A stretch of DNA of 64,000 bases from JBGCFO01 sp045106955. Its GTDB lineage: Bacteria; Pseudomonadota; Alphaproteobacteria; Rickettsiales; Rickettsiaceae. Shown here one piece after another: positions 36,449 through 45,535 of the stretch; within the stretch, counting starts at the first letter, position 1; the number at the start of each line of letters is the position of its first letter. The DNA is taken from positions 28,851 through 92,850 of the forward strand of contig JBGCFO010000020.1 in assembly GCA_045106955.1 (NCBI GenBank), read 5' to 3'. A program made the position numbers and the translations under genes. The notes beneath the pieces are model-generated. The model saw only the letters and a program-made list of their open reading frames with translations, was not told the origin of the DNA and ran no database searches.

Positions 36449-36826
36449 CTAATTCTGCTTATCTTGGTAATCCTTAATGGCAGCTTTAATCGCATCTTCT
36501 GCAAGCATTGAACAATGTAATTTTACAGGTGGCAATGAAAGATGCTCTGCTATATCTTTATTTTTAATCTCATCAGCATCTTTTATACTTTTACCTTTAA
36601 TCCATTCTGTAACTAATGAACTCGATGCGATTGCAGACATGCATCCAAATGTTTTAAATTTAGCATCAGTAATAATTCCATTTTCGACCTGAATTTGAAG
36701 CTTCATTACATCTCCACACGCGGGAGCTCCAACTAATCCAGTTCCAATGTTTGCAATACTCTTATCCATAGACCCAACGTTTCGTGGATTATCATAATGC
36801 TCTTGAACTGCTTTGCTATAAACCAT
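36449..36826 (-). CDS. iscU: Iron-sulfur scaffold IscU
   Basis: A 125-residue scaffold. The cluster ligands are all present: C37 and D39 in PACGDVMKLQI, C62 in FGCMSAIASS and C105 in KLHCSMLAED. LPPVK at 98-102 is the recognition site for the HscA chaperone, implying that hscA exists elsewhere in the genome. An AGGAG ribosome-binding site lies just upstream (complement of 36834-36838). Confidence 0.96.
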   Translation of the reverse strand: MVYSKAVQEHYDNPRNVGSMDKSIANIGTGLVGAPACGDVMKLQIQVENGIITDAKFKTFGCMSAIASSSLVTEWIKGKSIKDADEIKNKDIAEHLSLPPVKLHCSMLAEDAIKAAIKDYQDKQN

Positions 36827-36846
36827 ACTTTACTCCTCCTATATAA

Positions 36847-38100
36847 TTAATGAGTTGCCCATTTTATTTGTTTTAAATCAATACCTTCTTGAACCATTTC
36901 CCATAAAGGACTTAATTCACGTAATTTTGTAATTTTTGTTAATATTAATTCTACCGCATACTCTACTTCTTCTTTTGTTGTAAATCGACCAATGCCAAAT
37001 CTAATCGATGTATGAGCTAAATCCTCTTCAACGCCCAATGCTTTCAATACATAAGACGGCTCTAAAGAGGCAGAAGTGCAGGCAGATCCAGATGACACTG
37101 CTAGATCTTTAATGGCTGCAATCATCGATTCGCCCTCGATATAAGCAAAGCTACAATTAATACTACCTGGATATCTTTGTTTTAAATCTCCATTAATATA
37201 TACATCTTTTACTTTGCTGAGTATTTCATTTAAGAAATATTGGGATAAAGATTTCACATGCTCATAATCTTTATCCATTTCTTTAGATGCAATCAAGGAT
37301 GCTGTCCCAAATCCAACGCATAAAGCAGTAGGCAATGTTCCTGAGCGCATACCTCGCTCTTGCCCCCCTCCATTAATCATTGCCAAAATACGCACCCTTG
37401 GCTTTTTTCGTACATATAATGCTCCAATTCCTTGAGGGCCATAAATTTTATGACCAGATATACTTGCCAAATCAATATTACATTCATTTACATCAATTGG
37501 AATTTTTCCGTAAGCCTGAGCTATATCTGAATGAAAAAATATACCACGCTCTCGACAAATAGCGCCTATTTCTTTTATTGGCTGAATAACGCCAATTTCA
37601 TTATTAACAGCCATAACGGATACAAGGACTGTATTTGTTTTGATTGCAGACTTTAAATCATCAAGATTTATTATTCCATTAGATTGAACTGGTAGATATG
37701 TTATTTCCATGCCCTCTTGAGCAAGGTGCCTGCATGAATCAAGCACACATTTATGTTCAGTAGCGACTGTAATAATATGATTTTTACTTTTACCATAAAA
37801 TTTTGCTATGCCTTTTAAAGCTAAATTATTTGATTCAGTTGCTCCAGAAGTAAATACAATCTCTTTGGAGCTTGCACCAATAAGATCTGCGACTCTAGAT
37901 CTAGCTAGTTCTACAGCCTCTTCTGCATTCCATCCAAATGAATGACTTCTAGAATGCGGATTACCAAATTTATTTATAAAATATGGCATCATTGCCTCTA
38001 AGACCCTTGGATCTAGAGGTGTAGTAGCTAGATAATCCATATATATCGGAATTTTTTTTGCTTTTAGTAAGGCATTTTTCATGCTTTCAATATTGTTCAT
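36847..38100 (-). CDS. iscS: Cysteine desulfurase IscS
   Basis: A 417-residue PLP enzyme. SGHKIYGPQGIGALYVR contains the PLP lysine, and the mobile loop SSGSACTSASLEPSYVL has the catalytic cysteine. The C-terminus (SPLWEMVQEGIDLKQIKWATH) is typical of IscS, including the tail that contacts IscU. It provides sulfur for Fe-S clusters and tRNA thiolation. Its start overlaps the stop of the upstream paralogue by 4 bases. Confidence 0.97.
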   Translation of the reverse strand: MNNIESMKNALLKAKKIPIYMDYLATTPLDPRVLEAMMPYFINKFGNPHSRSHSFGWNAEEAVELARSRVADLIGASSKEIVFTSGATESNNLALKGIAKFYGKSKNHIITVATEHKCVLDSCRHLAQEGMEITYLPVQSNGIINLDDLKSAIKTNTVLVSVMAVNNEIGVIQPIKEIGAICRERGIFFHSDIAQAYGKIPIDVNECNIDLASISGHKIYGPQGIGALYVRKKPRVRILAMINGGGQERGMRSGTLPTALCVGFGTASLIASKEMDKDYEHVKSLSQYFLNEILSKVKDVYINGDLKQRYPGSINCSFAYIEGESMIAAIKDLAVSSGSACTSASLEPSYVLKALGVEEDLAHTSIRFGIGRFTTKEEVEYAVELILTKITKLRELSPLWEMVQEGIDLKQIKWATH

Positions 38101-39218
38101 GCTATTTGTTTTAAATTATGTATTTCATAAAAGGCGTTAATGAAGTTATCAATATCCGACTTTGTATTATTATAAGAAAGAGAGATACGAATAGCTGATT
38201 GTATAATATTCGGAGATATCTGCATTGCTTCCAGCACATGCGATGTTTCAATCTTACCAGAAGAACAAGCAGATCCATTACTCACTAAAATAGATCTCAT
38301 ATCTAAGGCTACAACTTGAGCCTCAGATGAAAGTGCTACATTAGCAATTAAAGAGGTATTTGGTAATCGTCTTTGAGATTTACCTATAATATGCGTATTA
38401 GAAAGAACTAGCGATAAATTCATTTCTAAATATTCTTGCAAAATTTGCATTTGCCCTACTCTTTCGCTTAATGCATCGATAGCAATTTTTATAGCATGTC
38501 CAAAACCAACGATAGCAATGATATTTTCAGTGCCAGATCTAACTCCATATTCTTGTTTACCCCCTATGATCATAGGGGTAATTAGGTAATTATCACGAAT
38601 AATTAATGCAGCCACTCCATTTGGACCAGCGATTTTGTGCGAAGAAATAGTCATAAAATCTACGTCTAGCTTAGCAATATCTACTGGTATTTTTCCAATA
38701 GCTTGCACGGCATCGACATGAACTAAAGCATTATATTTCTTAGCTATTTTAACTACTTCTTCTATAGGTTGTATTATTCCAGTTTCATGATTAGCTAACA
38801 TTACTGAAACTATTTTCTGACGAGTATTACTCTTGGAGCGATTAAGCAACAAATCATCAAGATGTTCTAAGTTTAAAATTCCATTATTATGGACTTTGAC
38901 AATGTGTACATTTGGTAAATGATATTGCTGTTCAAAAATTGATGAATGTTCTATAGATGATATAAAGACATCGTCATTTGCAAAATTATTAATAATTAAA
39001 TTATTTGCCTCTGTTGCGCTTGATGTAAAAATTATCTTGTAGGAGTTTGCATTTAAAGCTTCAGAAATTTGAAGTTTTGCTTGGTTAAGCATTTTTTTTG
39101 CATAGCTACCATAACTATGAACAGAAGAAGCATTAAGAGGTACATTCATTAATTCTATCATAGATTGTTTTACAACTGGATCTATTGCCATTGTAGAGTT
39201 ATTATCTAAGTAAATCAT
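38097..39218 (-). CDS. Second cysteine desulfurase (NifS/IscS paralogue)
   Basis: A 373-residue PLP enzyme, shorter than IscS. It has the PLP lysine in SSHKIAGPNGVAALI and a complete active loop SNGSACSSGKIETSHVL with the cysteine. It lacks the IscS C-terminal extension that docks on IscU. Rickettsia also has two adjacent desulfurase genes (one often called spl1), so this tandem arrangement is lineage-typical. The 4-base overlap with iscS suggests coupled synthesis. Whether it feeds the same scaffold or another acceptor cannot be told. Confidence 0.92.
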   Translation of the reverse strand: MIYLDNNSTMAIDPVVKQSMIELMNVPLNASSVHSYGSYAKKMLNQAKLQISEALNANSYKIIFTSSATEANNLIINNFANDDVFISSIEHSSIFEQQYHLPNVHIVKVHNNGILNLEHLDDLLLNRSKSNTRQKIVSVMLANHETGIIQPIEEVVKIAKKYNALVHVDAVQAIGKIPVDIAKLDVDFMTISSHKIAGPNGVAALIIRDNYLITPMIIGGKQEYGVRSGTENIIAIVGFGHAIKIAIDALSERVGQMQILQEYLEMNLSLVLSNTHIIGKSQRRLPNTSLIANVALSSEAQVVALDMRSILVSNGSACSSGKIETSHVLEAMQISPNIIQSAIRISLSYNNTKSDIDNFINAFYEIHNLKQIA

Positions 39219-39230
39219 GTTATTCCTTAC

Positions 39231-39656
39231 TTAGTTTATTATGATATTTTTTGTAACAATATCTCCAACAGAGATATTCGCAAAATACTCTCTAATGTTA
39301 TACGTTAATCCTTTCCATAAATGATGAGTGTAACATTTATTTTGATTTTGTATATTACCAGATGTTTTACATTCTATACATTTAGTCATTTTTGTATTTT
39401 CATTGAGGGCGTCTAGAATAGATAAAATATTAATTTCATCTAACTGTCCATTTATGACATAACCACCACCAGGTCCTTTAAATGATTTAACTATGTTAGC
39501 ATTACGCAAGCTATGAAAGATCTGCTCTAAGGAATTCAAAGAAATCTTCCTATTTTTAGATATTACTTGTAAAGAAACGGGTTTATTTTGATTGCTAATA
39601 AGAGCTATTTCTAAAATAGCAGTTATAGCATATCTAGACTTTGCAGATATAATCAT
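39231..39656 (-). CDS. iscR: Rrf2-family regulator IscR
   Basis: A 141-residue regulator with an N-terminal winged helix (MIISAKSRYAITAILEIAL, then SLEQIFHSLRNANIVKSFKGPGGGY). The cluster ligands follow: C93, C96, C108 and H111 or H112 (TKCIECK...NKCYTHHLW). The cysteine spacing is C-x2-C-x11-C rather than the E. coli C-x5-C-x5-C, but the first and third positions align. I chose the ATG at 39656, with AAGG six bases before it, over an in-frame TTG at 39674. It is the first gene of the isc operon and probably represses it when holding a 2Fe-2S cluster. Confidence 0.93.
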   Translation of the reverse strand: MIISAKSRYAITAILEIALISNQNKPVSLQVISKNRKISLNSLEQIFHSLRNANIVKSFKGPGGGYVINGQLDEINILSILDALNENTKMTKCIECKTSGNIQNQNKCYTHHLWKGLTYNIREYFANISVGDIVTKNIIIN

Positions 39657-39702
39657 CAAATACCTTAAATCCAAGTAGTGTAATATTATTTAATTAGCTA
39701 CA

Positions 39703-39735
39703 AATTTAAAATAACCAGGTGTATTAGTCAAGTAT
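39703..39735 (-). promoter_or_regulatory. isc operon promoter overlapped by an IscR type-1-like site
   Basis: On the minus strand, -35 TTGACT (39731-39726), a 17-base spacer and -10 TAAATT (39708-39703). The 25 bases 39735-39711 read ATACTTGACT-AATAC-ACCTGGTTAT and agree with the E. coli type-1 IscR consensus (ATASYYGACTRWWWY then AGTCRRSTAT) at 21 of 25 positions by my count. The site covers the -35 region, as expected for repression. Confidence 0.62.
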
Positions 39736-39760
39736 TTTTATTACTATTTAAACTAGGTTA

Positions 39761-39790
39761 TTGACTTAAATATTTACTTATCTGTATTTA
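39761..39790 (+). promoter_or_regulatory. Probable promoter of tRNA-Ser
   Basis: TTGACT (39761-39766), an 18-base spacer and TATTTA (39785-39790), about 60 bases before the tRNA. The -10 is weak. It diverges from the isc promoter. Confidence 0.4.
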
Positions 39791-39850
39791 TGACATATTT
39801 ATATGTTTTTGATCTTGAAATTTGCTCTATGATTTGATATAAGTCTTCTT

Positions 39851-39940
39851 GGATAGGTGTCCGAGCGGTTTAAGGAATCGGTCTTGAAAACCGACGTATA
39901 AGCAATTATACCGTGGGTTCGAATCCCACCCTATCCGCCA
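39851..39940 (+). tRNA. tRNA-Ser (UGA anticodon)
   Basis: A 90-base class II tRNA with encoded CCA. The acceptor GGATAGG pairs with CCTATCC, the anticodon stem is TCGGT/ACCGA with loop CTTGAAA (anticodon TGA at 39885-39887), and a long variable arm follows. The T-arm is GTGGG-TTCGAAT-CCCAC with discriminator G. It reads UCN codons. Confidence 0.95.
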
Positions 39941-39970
39941 TCATTCATAATTATATATTATTGTTTTTTC

Positions 39971-41761
39971 ATGCATAAATATAGAACCCATAATTGTGGT
40001 CAATTAAATATTTCAAATTTAGGGCAAGTTGTTAAATTATCCGGCTGGGTTTATAGAAGAAGAGATCATGGTCAACTTGTATTTATTGATCTTAGAGATC
40101 ATTATGGCTTGACTCAGCTAGTTTTTCCTGACACTGATCATGAAATGGTAAAGAAAGCTGGTAGAACTCACTATGAGTCAGTAGTAACAATTATTGGAAC
40201 GGTAGTTGCCAGATCTGAAGAAACTATCAATCCAAATCTTTCTACAGGTAAAATCGAAATATTAGTCCAAGAGTTTTTTGTGGAATCTCCATCTGAAATC
40301 TTACCTATGACCATTAGCACCGAGCAGGAAGTTCCTGAGGAGTTACGCTTAAGATATAGATTTCTAGAGCTTCGTAAAGAAAATATGCATGATATGCTTA
40401 TACTTAGAGCAAAAATCATTCAAACATTGCGCAATCAAATGATTAATGCAGATTTTACAGAAGTGCAAACGCCAATTTTGGGCGCTAGTTCACCAGAGGG
40501 AGCAAGAGATTTTTTAGTTCCAAGTAGGCTTCACCCAGGTAAATTTTATGCCCTACCCCAAGCCCCTCAGCAATTTAAACAATTGCTGATGATTTCTGGT
40601 GTTGATAAATATTTTCAAATAGCACCATGTTTTAGAGATGAAGATGCTAGAAGCGATAGATCTCCAGGAGAGTTTTATCAATTAGATATTGAAATGTCTT
40701 TTGTAACTCAAGAAGATGTATTAAATGCTATAGAACCTATTTTATACAATGTATTTGCAGAATTTTCGGATAGTGCAATTTCTCAACTTCCATTTATTCG
40801 TATTTCTTATGACGATGCAATGCTAAAATATGGAACTGATAAGCCAGACTTAAGAAATCCAATCGTTATTCACGATGTTACAAAAATATTTAAAGATTCA
40901 AATTTTACATTATTTAGCAATGCTATTAGAAAAGGTTCAGTAGTAAGGGCTATTCCAGCCCCTAGAGCTTCAGATCGTTCAAGACGTTTCTTTGATGATA
41001 TGATAGAATTTGCAATATCAGAAGGCGCAAAAGGTTTGGGATATATTCAATTTACTAATGAGTCTAGCGCTAAAGGTCCAATAGCCAAATTTTTAACCGA
41101 AACGCAACTACAAGAAATACAAAATGCTTTAAATATAGGTAACGGAGATTCTGTATTTTTTTCTTGCGGAACTGAGAAAGATGCAGCAAAAATTGCCGGC
41201 AAAGTAAGAACTAAAATCGCTAATGAATTAGATCTAATAGAAAAAGATTGCTTTAAATTCTGTTGGATTATTGATTTTCCATTTTATGAATTAAACGAAG
41301 AAACTGGCAAAATTGATTTTAGTCATAATCCATTTTCTATGCCTCAAGGAGGCATGGATGCATTAATTCAAGCTGATAACAATCAAGAAAAATTATTAGA
41401 AATTAAGGCGTTTCAATATGACATTGTATGTAACGGTATTGAATTATCTAGCGGTGCAATTAGGAATCATCAACCTGAATTAATGTATAAAGCATTTCAG
41501 ATTGTTGGTTACTCACGAGAAGATGTAGATAAAAAATTTGGAGCTATGATAAATGCATTAAAATTTGGCGCCCCTCCTCACGGAGGTATAGCACCTGGAA
41601 TTGATCGTATGATTATGCTTATTCTTGGAGCTAGTAATATACGCGATATTATCGCATTTCCTTTAAATCAAAAAGCAGAGGATCTCTTAATGAATGCGCC
41701 TAGCGTTGTAGATAATTTGCAACTAAAAGAGTTAAATATTAAATCAAATGCAAAAATCTGA
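39971..41761 (+). CDS. aspS: Aspartate-tRNA ligase
   Basis: A 596-residue class II synthetase of the bacterial type. The OB anticodon-binding domain comes first (VKLSGWVYRRRDHGQLVFIDLRDH), then motif 2 FRDEDARSDRSPGEFYQLD, the bacterial GAD insertion (about 285-410) and motif 3 GGIAPGIDRMIMLILGA. In bacteria lacking AsnRS this enzyme also charges tRNA-Asn for transamidation; the residues that decide this were not examined. The gene starts 30 bases after tRNA-Ser. Confidence 0.97.
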   Translation: MHKYRTHNCGQLNISNLGQVVKLSGWVYRRRDHGQLVFIDLRDHYGLTQLVFPDTDHEMVKKAGRTHYESVVTIIGTVVARSEETINPNLSTGKIEILVQEFFVESPSEILPMTISTEQEVPEELRLRYRFLELRKENMHDMLILRAKIIQTLRNQMINADFTEVQTPILGASSPEGARDFLVPSRLHPGKFYALPQAPQQFKQLLMISGVDKYFQIAPCFRDEDARSDRSPGEFYQLDIEMSFVTQEDVLNAIEPILYNVFAEFSDSAISQLPFIRISYDDAMLKYGTDKPDLRNPIVIHDVTKIFKDSNFTLFSNAIRKGSVVRAIPAPRASDRSRRFFDDMIEFAISEGAKGLGYIQFTNESSAKGPIAKFLTETQLQEIQNALNIGNGDSVFFSCGTEKDAAKIAGKVRTKIANELDLIEKDCFKFCWIIDFPFYELNEETGKIDFSHNPFSMPQGGMDALIQADNNQEKLLEIKAFQYDIVCNGIELSSGAIRNHQPELMYKAFQIVGYSREDVDKKFGAMINALKFGAPPHGGIAPGIDRMIMLILGASNIRDIIAFPLNQKAEDLLMNAPSVVDNLQLKELNIKSNAKI

Positions 41762-41800
41762 TAAATATTTTAATTTATTTGAAAATACATGTTTCTCTAT

Positions 41801-41828
41801 TTAATTATAATATGTATATTATAATTAA
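41801..41828. repeat. 28-base perfect palindrome between aspS and divK
   Basis: TTAATTATAATAT (41801-41813), GT, ATATTATAATTAA (41816-41828): two exact 13-base arms around a two-base centre, 18 bases before the divK start. It is all A/T in the arms and includes TATAAT-like hexamers, so it may be promoter plus operator or a small hairpin. Confidence 0.55.
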
Positions 41829-41846
41829 TCAAATTCTATTTTAGCT

Positions 41847-42209
41847 ATGCCAAAAATATTGATTGTAGAAGATAATGAGTTGAATTTAAAATTATTTTAT
41901 GATTTATTAACTATTAAAAAATTTTCAATACTCATTTCAAGAAATGGCTTAGATGTGATTGAAATAGTAAAACAAGAAAAGCCTAACGTTATCTTAATGG
42001 ATATACAATTAAACAGCCAAGTATCTGGAACTGATTTAATTAAAGAGTTAAAAGGATCAAGTGATACAGCATCTATTCCTATAATAGTTATAACAGCTTT
42101 TGCAATGAAACAAGAAGAAGAAATGTTATTAAAATCTGGATGCGATTTATATTTATCAAAACCTGTATCTATATATTCTTTCTTTAATGCTATTGATAAA
42201 TGTTTGTAA
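41847..42209 (+). CDS. divK: DivK-like single-domain response regulator
   Basis: A 120-residue receiver with no output domain. The acidic pocket is VEDNE, the phosphoacceptor is D52 (ILMDIQL), the switch threonine is in VITAFAM and the lysine in LSKPVS. Sequence and position right before pleD match Caulobacter DivK, which carries phosphoryl groups between PleC/DivJ and the cell-fate network. A PleC-like kinase is at 58806 in this window. Confidence 0.9.
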   Translation: MPKILIVEDNELNLKLFYDLLTIKKFSILISRNGLDVIEIVKQEKPNVILMDIQLNSQVSGTDLIKELKGSSDTASIPIIVITAFAMKQEEEMLLKSGCDLYLSKPVSIYSFFNAIDKCL

Positions 42210-42248
42210 TTATATTTATATCTTTTTCAATAAAGTAAAGGCAATAAT

Positions 42249-43637
42249 ATGACTGCAAATATTCTATTAGTAGATGATTTAGAATCTAATATAAAACTAC
42301 TTGAAACTAAGTTGCTTAGCGAATATTACAACGTATTTACATCTACTAGCGGGCATAATGCTCTAGAAATATTAGAACATCATAAGATTGATATAGTATT
42401 ATTAGATGTGATGATGCCGGGTATGGATGGATTTACAACATGCATTAAAATAAAATCAAATCCAAAAACATTGCATATACCAGTAATTATGGTTACTGCT
42501 TTATCAGATATAGAAGATCGAGTGAGAGGTTTAGAGGCTGGCGCTGATGATTTTCTTACAAAGCCAATTAACGATATAGCTTTATTTGCTAGGGTTAAAT
42601 CATTATCTCGGATTAAAGCTATGATAGATGAATTAGAATTGCGTAATCAAACGAATTCTATGTTAGGAGCATCTACAGTTGATATTAAGGATAATTTTGT
42701 AGACAGTAATATCTTACTTGTAAATGACGATATAATACAAGCCAAGAATGTTAAATTAATTTTAAGTAAAATTTCCAATAAAATAAAAATAGCTCATAGT
42801 TATGATCAAATAAATAGCGTTATTGAAAATTTTGTACCTGATATTATCATTATCAGCGATCAATTAGATGATGAAGAAGATCCGTTGAGACTTAATGTTA
42901 TGTTTAAATCTAAAAAAATACTACAATACGCGGTTATTATGCTACTTGTAGAAGAAGACAATGTTAATATGGTCATTAAAGGTATGGAAATAGGAGTAAA
43001 TGATTATTGCGTTTATCCTTTAGAGGCAAGTGAATTAATTGCAAGAGTTAAAACACAATTGCGTAGAAAATTATACCAAGATGATATACGTAGTACTTTA
43101 GATCGGAGCGTGAGTTTATCCATTAAAGATGGGTTAACTGAGGTTTTTAATCGTCGCTATTTTGATATACATATCGCACAAAGAATGAATATTGCTCTAG
43201 AAACTCATAAACCATTAGCGCTACTAATGCTTGATATAGATGATTTTAAAAAAATCAATGATACATATGGTCATCAAGTTGGAGATAGATTACTTCGTCA
43301 TTTAATAAAGATCATCAAACCGGCCATTAGAATCACTGATTTAGTGGCTCGTTACGGAGGAGAAGAATTTGCTATTTTATTAAATAATGTGCAAAATACT
43401 GATGCATTAAATATCGCTCATAAGATACGCAAAAAGGTAGCTAATACAACTTTATTTTTAGATAAAAAAAATAGCAAAAAAAAAATACGTCAAACGATAT
43501 CTATTGGTATCACATCTTATCGTAAAGATGATACGGTAAATAGTTTTATCCAAAGAGCTGATAAAGCTCTGTATCAAGCAAAAAATCAAGGGAAAAATAA
43601 AGTTATACAAATTCAAAAAGATAACATCGTTAATTAG
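42249..43637 (+). CDS. pleD: PleD-like diguanylate cyclase (REC-REC-GGDEF)
   Basis: A 462-residue protein with two receivers and a GGDEF domain. Receiver 1 has VDDLES, phosphoacceptor D53 in VLLDVMMPG and a lysine in FLTKPI. Receiver 2 is degenerate (ISDQLDDE) and likely serves as a dimerisation adaptor. The cyclase domain has DIDDFKKINDTYGH and the active GGEEF at 370-374. The inhibitory I-site RITD at 361-364 lies exactly five residues before it, so product feedback by c-di-GMP is expected. It forms a pair with divK, 39 bases upstream. Confidence 0.95.
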   Translation: MTANILLVDDLESNIKLLETKLLSEYYNVFTSTSGHNALEILEHHKIDIVLLDVMMPGMDGFTTCIKIKSNPKTLHIPVIMVTALSDIEDRVRGLEAGADDFLTKPINDIALFARVKSLSRIKAMIDELELRNQTNSMLGASTVDIKDNFVDSNILLVNDDIIQAKNVKLILSKISNKIKIAHSYDQINSVIENFVPDIIIISDQLDDEEDPLRLNVMFKSKKILQYAVIMLLVEEDNVNMVIKGMEIGVNDYCVYPLEASELIARVKTQLRRKLYQDDIRSTLDRSVSLSIKDGLTEVFNRRYFDIHIAQRMNIALETHKPLALLMLDIDDFKKINDTYGHQVGDRLLRHLIKIIKPAIRITDLVARYGGEEFAILLNNVQNTDALNIAHKIRKKVANTTLFLDKKNSKKKIRQTISIGITSYRKDDTVNSFIQRADKALYQAKNQGKNKVIQIQKDNIVN

Positions 43638-43672
43638 AGGTAAATACTGATTAAATTAATTTATAAAACCCA

Positions 43673-44590
43673 ATGCGTTACATAGAACAATTTATAGAAA
43701 TGATGATTGCAGAGCGTGGCGTCTCTAAAAATTCTATTTTATGCTACAAGAGAGATTTATTAGATTTTAAGAATTTCTTATCACAAATCGAGCAAGATGA
43801 AGTAGATATAGAAAACCAAGGCATTAATCATTTTATTGTTTATTTAAATGCAAGAAATATTAGCCCAAGATCTATAAATCGTAAAATATCTACCATTAAA
43901 AATTATTATGGATTTTTAATTACAGAACATCATATTTCTCGCAATCCAGTTTTAAATATAGAGTTGCCAAAGTATTCATCAAAATTACCATCGGTGTTAT
44001 CTATCTCAGATATAGAACTTCTCTTGTCACATTGTAGAGGTGATACATCACAAAATGGAAAACGTGCTAATGCAATGCTACATTTGCTTTATGCAAGCGG
44101 AATGAGAGTATCTGAGTTAGTTTCATTAAAACTGAGTCAAATACTTATAAACAACTCATCGAATCAAATACATAAAACATTCGCAATTACAGGAAAAGCC
44201 TTAAAAGAACGTATTGTTATTATCAATGACGAGGCGATTAATTCTCTAAAAATCTATTTACAAATTCGTTCTTATTTTATCCCTAAAAACCAATCAAAGT
44301 CTGCCCTATTCTTATTTCCATCAAATTCATCATTTGGATATATAACAAGGCAAAATTTTGCAATTATATTAAAAAAAATAGCGATCGATGTTGGTTTAGA
44401 TCCCAATAAAATATCACCACATATACTAAGGCATAGTTTTGCAAGTCACTTACTAGAAAATGGAGCGAACCTTAGGGTAATTCAGCAGCTTTTAGGACAT
44501 GCAGATATTAGTACTACTCAAATATACACGCATTTACATTCAAAGCATTTACAAAATATTTTAGATAAACACCACCCACTTAGTTTGTAA
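43673..44590 (+). CDS. xerD: Tyrosine site-specific recombinase XerD
   Basis: A 305-residue recombinase with an N-terminal SAM-like core-binding domain (YIEQFIEMMIAERGVSKNSI) and the catalytic domain. The active residues are the arginine of ASGMRVSELVSL, the lysine of TGKALKER, H250 and R253 of HILRHSFASHLL, H276 of GHADIS and nucleophile Y285 (STTQIYTHL). LGHADISTTQIYTH is closest to XerD. With XerC it resolves chromosome dimers at dif. XerC would be the alternative name. Confidence 0.9.
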   Translation: MRYIEQFIEMMIAERGVSKNSILCYKRDLLDFKNFLSQIEQDEVDIENQGINHFIVYLNARNISPRSINRKISTIKNYYGFLITEHHISRNPVLNIELPKYSSKLPSVLSISDIELLLSHCRGDTSQNGKRANAMLHLLYASGMRVSELVSLKLSQILINNSSNQIHKTFAITGKALKERIVIINDEAINSLKIYLQIRSYFIPKNQSKSALFLFPSNSSFGYITRQNFAIILKKIAIDVGLDPNKISPHILRHSFASHLLENGANLRVIQQLLGHADISTTQIYTHLHSKHLQNILDKHHPLSL

Positions 44591-44606
44591 GTACTAGGCT
44601 AAATCT

Positions 44607-45413
44607 CTATTTTAATAAATTAATTATTAATATTAAACTAGAAACGCCATCTAGATTAAACTTGCTAGTGTCATTAATAATTTTACTAATTTCGTCAAAT
44701 TTATCAATTAAGCTATTGATATTATAGCGTTTTTGTATAATTTGAATGATTTGAATTTCTTGCTCATTAATGTCATTTGGTAAATCAATATTAGACTTAT
44801 ATTTCATTGTATAACTAAGTAATTTTAATAGATAATTTGCAAAACTCAGCCAACATAAATTGGATTGATTTGTATCAAATGATGTTAAAAAATCAATTGC
44901 ATTTCTGTCGAGATATGTTGAGGATAATATTTTATTTATTGCATCTGCATATGATCTAATATCAGAGCTAATTAATTCTTTTTTGTTGATAAAATGCATA
45001 CATCGAGAGCAAATAGTTGGCAATATCTTTGATGCATCATTAGTAATTAAAAAGATAAAATGGTAAGGTTTTGTATCTTCTAATATTTTTAAACACGCAT
45101 TAGCTGCATATTTATTCATTAAATGCGCTTGATATATAACACCTATCTTGCAGTCAAAAAAAGAATTTGTTGTAGAAAAAAATCTATACAAAGACCGTAT
45201 TTGATCAATAGAAATATCTTTAGCATCTTTTTCGAGAGAAATAAAACAATAATCTTGACAAGATTCCAATTGTAAATTTTTTTGTTTAAATAAACATTGA
45301 ATGATAAATTTTTCTATTTCGTATAAACTTGATTCTAAATCATTTGATTCTATTATCGAGCTATTATACAGCCTATTAGCGTTTAATTGTGATTGTAAAT
45401 TTTTAAATAGCAT
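44607..45413 (-). CDS. holB: DNA polymerase III delta-prime subunit (HolB-like)
   Basis: A 268-residue clamp-loader-fold protein. ISIDQIRSLYRFFS, VIYQAHLMNKYAANACLKILED and FLITNDASKILPTICSRC are conserved delta-prime segments, including the SRC motif that reaches the neighbouring ATPase site. There is no Walker A sequence and no zinc-binding cysteine cluster, in line with a catalytically silent delta-prime. It converges on xerD with 16 bases between them. Confidence 0.88.
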   Translation of the reverse strand: MLFKNLQSQLNANRLYNSSIIESNDLESSLYEIEKFIIQCLFKQKNLQLESCQDYCFISLEKDAKDISIDQIRSLYRFFSTTNSFFDCKIGVIYQAHLMNKYAANACLKILEDTKPYHFIFLITNDASKILPTICSRCMHFINKKELISSDIRSYADAINKILSSTYLDRNAIDFLTSFDTNQSNLCWLSFANYLLKLLSYTMKYKSNIDLPNDINEQEIQIIQIIQKRYNINSLIDKFDEISKIINDTSKFNLDGVSSLILIINLLK

Positions 45414-45535
45414 GTAGTTTTTCTGATAAATTTCAATTATTATATTGATTATAAAAAATTAATGATTAAATAAAGTACAAGTTATCATTATAATTATATG
45501 TTAAAATAATATCAACGAATCAAAATTATAACTAA

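Noticed and set aside
39755..39782. A second IscR site in the iscR/tRNA-Ser gap
   Set aside because: Only the TTGACT half agrees; the right half does not match the type-1 consensus.
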